Shown one piece after another: positions 4,968 through 6,692 of a stretch of DNA of 6,692 nucleotides; positions within the stretch are counted from its first letter, which is position 1; each line of letters opens with the position of its first letter. Where the stretch lies: NCBI GenBank assembly GCA_021160085.1, contig JAGHDE010000091.1:1-6692 (forward strand). Direction: 5' to 3'. The DNA comes from Pseudomonadota bacterium. GTDB taxonomy: Bacteria; Desulfobacterota; WTBG01; JAGOGO01. The position numbers and the translations under genes were made by a program. The notes below the pieces were generated by a model, which did not search any database, was not told the origin of the DNA, and saw nothing but the letters and a program-made list of their open reading frames with translations.

Positions 4968-6131
4968 TTGAAGACAGAAAAAGAGATAAAGATCCTTATT
5001 ATTGCTGGCGAGGCTTCCGGAGACCTCCATGGTTCTTGCCTGGTCAAGGAACTGCTTGCCTTAAATCCCCGGCTTCGGTTTTATGGTGTCGGGGGTGAAA
5101 AGATGAGGTCCGCAGGGGTCAATCTTGTTGCTGACATTAATGATATGGCTGTTGTTGGCATAACCGAGGTATTCCTCAAGCTGAGAAAAATCTATGGGGT
5201 TTATCAAAGACTGAAAAAATTTCTCGCCACCGATCATCCTGCCCTCATAATTCTTATCGACTATCCGGATTTCAATCTTCTCTTCGCCCGGGCTGCCAAA
5301 AAAAAGGATATCCCGGTCGTCTATTATATCAGCCCTCAAGTTTGGGCCTGGCGAAAAAGGCGGATACGGCGGATCGCACGCTTGATAAAAAAAATGATTG
5401 TGATTTTCCCTTTTGAGAAGAAATTTTATCAGCAAGCCAATATTGATGTGGAGTTTGCAGGACATCCCCTCTTAGATTCAATTCGGCCTCACCTGTCCCG
5501 GAGCGAAGCCTTCCATCAGTTTGCGCTAACCCCGGGAATGCTGACAATTGGCCTTCTCCCCGGCAGCCGGATGAGTGAGATCCGTCGACACCTTCCCCCT
5601 ATGGTAAAGGCGTTACCGCAAATTACAAAACACTTAACGTCGGTGCAATTCATTTTTCCGGTTGCTCCCGGACTTGATAGCAGAAATATTGAACAGATGG
5701 TTGGCTCTCAAGAAACAACCATCCGAATTGTGGACGACAATATATATGATGTTATGAAAATAGCGGATTTGCTTCTTGTTGCCTCAGGAACTGCTACAGT
5801 GGAAGCGGCAATCATAGGAACCCCTATGATTGTCCTTTATCGGGTCTCTTCTATTACGTACCTGCTGGGGAAATTATTGATAAAGGTAAAAAATATTGGT
5901 ATGGTAAATATCATTGCCGGGAAAACGGTTGCTCCTGAGCTGATCCAAAAAGATCTGAATCCGGAACAGATAACCAGCACCGTATTGAAAATAGTTCAAA
6001 ATCCATCTACATTGAAGGAAATGAAAAAAGAATTGATCAAGGTCAAGGAAAAGTTGGGAGATCCAGGAGCCTCCCTTCGCGCCGCCCGGGTCATAAACGA
6101 GATTCTTCAGCAGTACAAAAATGATGAATAA
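4968..6131 (+). CDS. lpxB: Lipid A disaccharide synthase
   Basis: LpxB is a membrane-associated GT-B glycosyltransferase (family GT19) that joins lipid X to UDP-2,3-diacylglucosamine, forming the beta-1,6 disaccharide. The product has 387 residues (E. coli 382). Motifs in order: IIAGEASGDLHG at 11-22, VGGEKM at 41-46, IDYPDFN at 97-103 with D98 matching the E. coli essential aspartate, YISPQVWAWR at 120-129, FAGHPLLD at 163-170, IGLLPGSRMSEIRRHLP at 194-210 with R201, VASGTATVEAAIIGTPMIVLYR at 271-292, and NIIAGKTVAPELIQ at 314-327. The basic helix around 129-143 (RKRRIRRIARLIKK) and the hydrophobic patch at 60-70 fit membrane attachment. The TTG at 4968 is the only canonical start between an in-frame TGA (4923-4925) and the AGEASGD motif; the next ATG (5103) would remove it. 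A weak GGGA at 4955-4958 lies 9 bases upstream. The 3' end overlaps msbA. Confidence 0.97.
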   Translation: MKTEKEIKILIIAGEASGDLHGSCLVKELLALNPRLRFYGVGGEKMRSAGVNLVADINDMAVVGITEVFLKLRKIYGVYQRLKKFLATDHPALIILIDYPDFNLLFARAAKKKDIPVVYYISPQVWAWRKRRIRRIARLIKKMIVIFPFEKKFYQQANIDVEFAGHPLLDSIRPHLSRSEAFHQFALTPGMLTIGLLPGSRMSEIRRHLPPMVKALPQITKHLTSVQFIFPVAPGLDSRNIEQMVGSQETTIRIVDDNIYDVMKIADLLLVASGTATVEAAIIGTPMIVLYRVSSITYLLGKLLIKVKNIGMVNIIAGKTVAPELIQKDLNPEQITSTVLKIVQNPSTLKEMKKELIKVKEKLGDPGASLRAARVINEILQQYKNDE

Positions 6132-6692
6132 CTATCAACGCCTCCTCAAATACGTCAAACCCTATTGGGACCGTCTCTTTGCCGCCATGGTCTGTATGGT
6201 AATTCTTGCCCTGACCACGGCTGCCATCGCCTATTTGACCAAACCGATGCTGGATGATATTTTCATCCAGAAAAATGTCCTGATGTTGAAATTAATCCCC
6301 TTAGCCATAATTGGGGTAGCAATAATAAAAGGGCTGGCAGAATACACTCAGGCCTACCTTATGGCCTATGTGGGCCTTAGCGTTGTCAGAAATCTCCGGG
6401 ATAACATCTACTATCACATTCAATCTCTTTCTGCCTCATTTTTCACCAAAACACCCACCGGAGTATTAATCTCCCGGATTACCAATGATGTCACCCTCGT
6501 TCAACGGGCGGTTTCTGACGTTATCACCAGTGTTGTAAAAGATGTTTTTACCATTATTGCTCTTATCTCTCTGATAATTTACAATGACTGGAAACTGGCA
6601 GGGATTGCATTTCTTGTAATGCCCTGGGCAGTGATTCCCATATATAAATTTGGCAAGCGGGTGCGAAAATTTGCAACCCGGAGCCAGGAAAA
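6121..6692 (+). CDS. msbA: MsbA-type lipid A ABC exporter, N-terminal membrane domain (partial)
   Basis: The frame is open from ATG 6121 (or ATG 6124) to the right edge, giving 190 residues with the nucleotide-binding domain out of view. The product looks like the transmembrane half of a type IV (B-family) ABC exporter. Hydrophobic segments lie near residues 19-40, 58-85, 138-155 and 158-176, and the hallmark FFTKTPTGVLISRITNDV (107-124) matches the FF-x-TG-x-L-x-SRI-x-D block of MsbA and related half-transporters. Position directly after lpxB fits MsbA, which flips core-lipid A across the inner membrane before export. Without the ATPase domain, another lipid-flipping half-transporter cannot be fully excluded. 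The start lies inside lpxB (overlap 8 or 11 bases, ATGATGAATAA) and has no clear ribosome binding site, so translation probably relies on ribosomes finishing lpxB. Confidence 0.88.
   Translation, partial: MMNNYQRLLKYVKPYWDRLFAAMVCMVILALTTAAIAYLTKPMLDDIFIQKNVLMLKLIPLAIIGVAIIKGLAEYTQAYLMAYVGLSVVRNLRDNIYYHIQSLSASFFTKTPTGVLISRITNDVTLVQRAVSDVITSVVKDVFTIIALISLIIYNDWKLAGIAFLVMPWAVIPIYKFGKRVRKFATRSQE

Noticed and set aside
5061..5465. Open 134-residue frame on the minus strand inside lpxB
   Set aside because: It is antisense to the most conserved part of LpxB, shows no recognisable motif and is explained by codon bias of the sense gene.

Overview
The window is one co-directional (+ strand) block of outer-membrane and lipid A biogenesis genes from a diderm (LPS-making) bacterium. 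The order is bamA (3' end only) - skp/ompH - lpxD - fabZ - lpxA - lpxI - a Gfo/Idh/MocA-family oxidoreductase - lpxB - msbA (5' part only). The first five genes follow the order known from Escherichia coli (bamA-skp-lpxD-fabZ-lpxA). After lpxA the cluster departs from E. coli: an lpxI-type UDP-2,3-diacylglucosamine pyrophosphatase and a dehydrogenase sit between lpxA and lpxB, and msbA follows lpxB directly. LpxI instead of LpxH, with the inserted oxidoreductase, resembles clusters I associate with deltaproteobacteria (Desulfobacterota) and related anaerobic or candidate phyla. The taxonomic placement is inference from memory of gene order. Base composition looks moderate, with no obvious compositional break between genes.

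Layout: 1-194 is the BamA barrel C-terminus; 244-792 a periplasmic chaperone with signal peptide; 837-1880 LpxD; 1880-2338 FabZ (TAATG overlap with lpxD); 2401-3171 LpxA; 3131-3979 LpxI (start uncertain, overlapping lpxA); 4003-4962 the oxidoreductase; 4968-6131 LpxB (TTG start); 6121-6692 the MsbA N-terminal membrane domain, running off the window. The longest gap is about 62 bases (fabZ-lpxA). I see no terminator, RNA gene, mobile element, repeat array or CRISPR, so the whole window reads as part of one operon.

Functionally, BamA and Skp deliver and insert outer-membrane proteins. FabZ draws 3-hydroxyacyl-ACP into fatty-acid elongation, while LpxA and LpxD use the same kind of substrate to acylate the UDP-sugar. 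LpxI then cleaves the UDP-diacyl sugar to lipid X, LpxB joins lipid X to a second UDP-diacyl sugar to make the disaccharide, and MsbA flips the finished core-lipid A. LpxC, LpxK and WaaA are not in the window.

The gene most worth a second look is the oxidoreductase at 4003-4962. Its position between lpxA and lpxB recalls gnnA of Acidithiobacillus ferrooxidans, whose product oxidises UDP-GlcNAc at C3 on the way to a 3-amino sugar that gives amide-linked lipid A. No GnnB-type aminotransferase is visible here, so its role is open.
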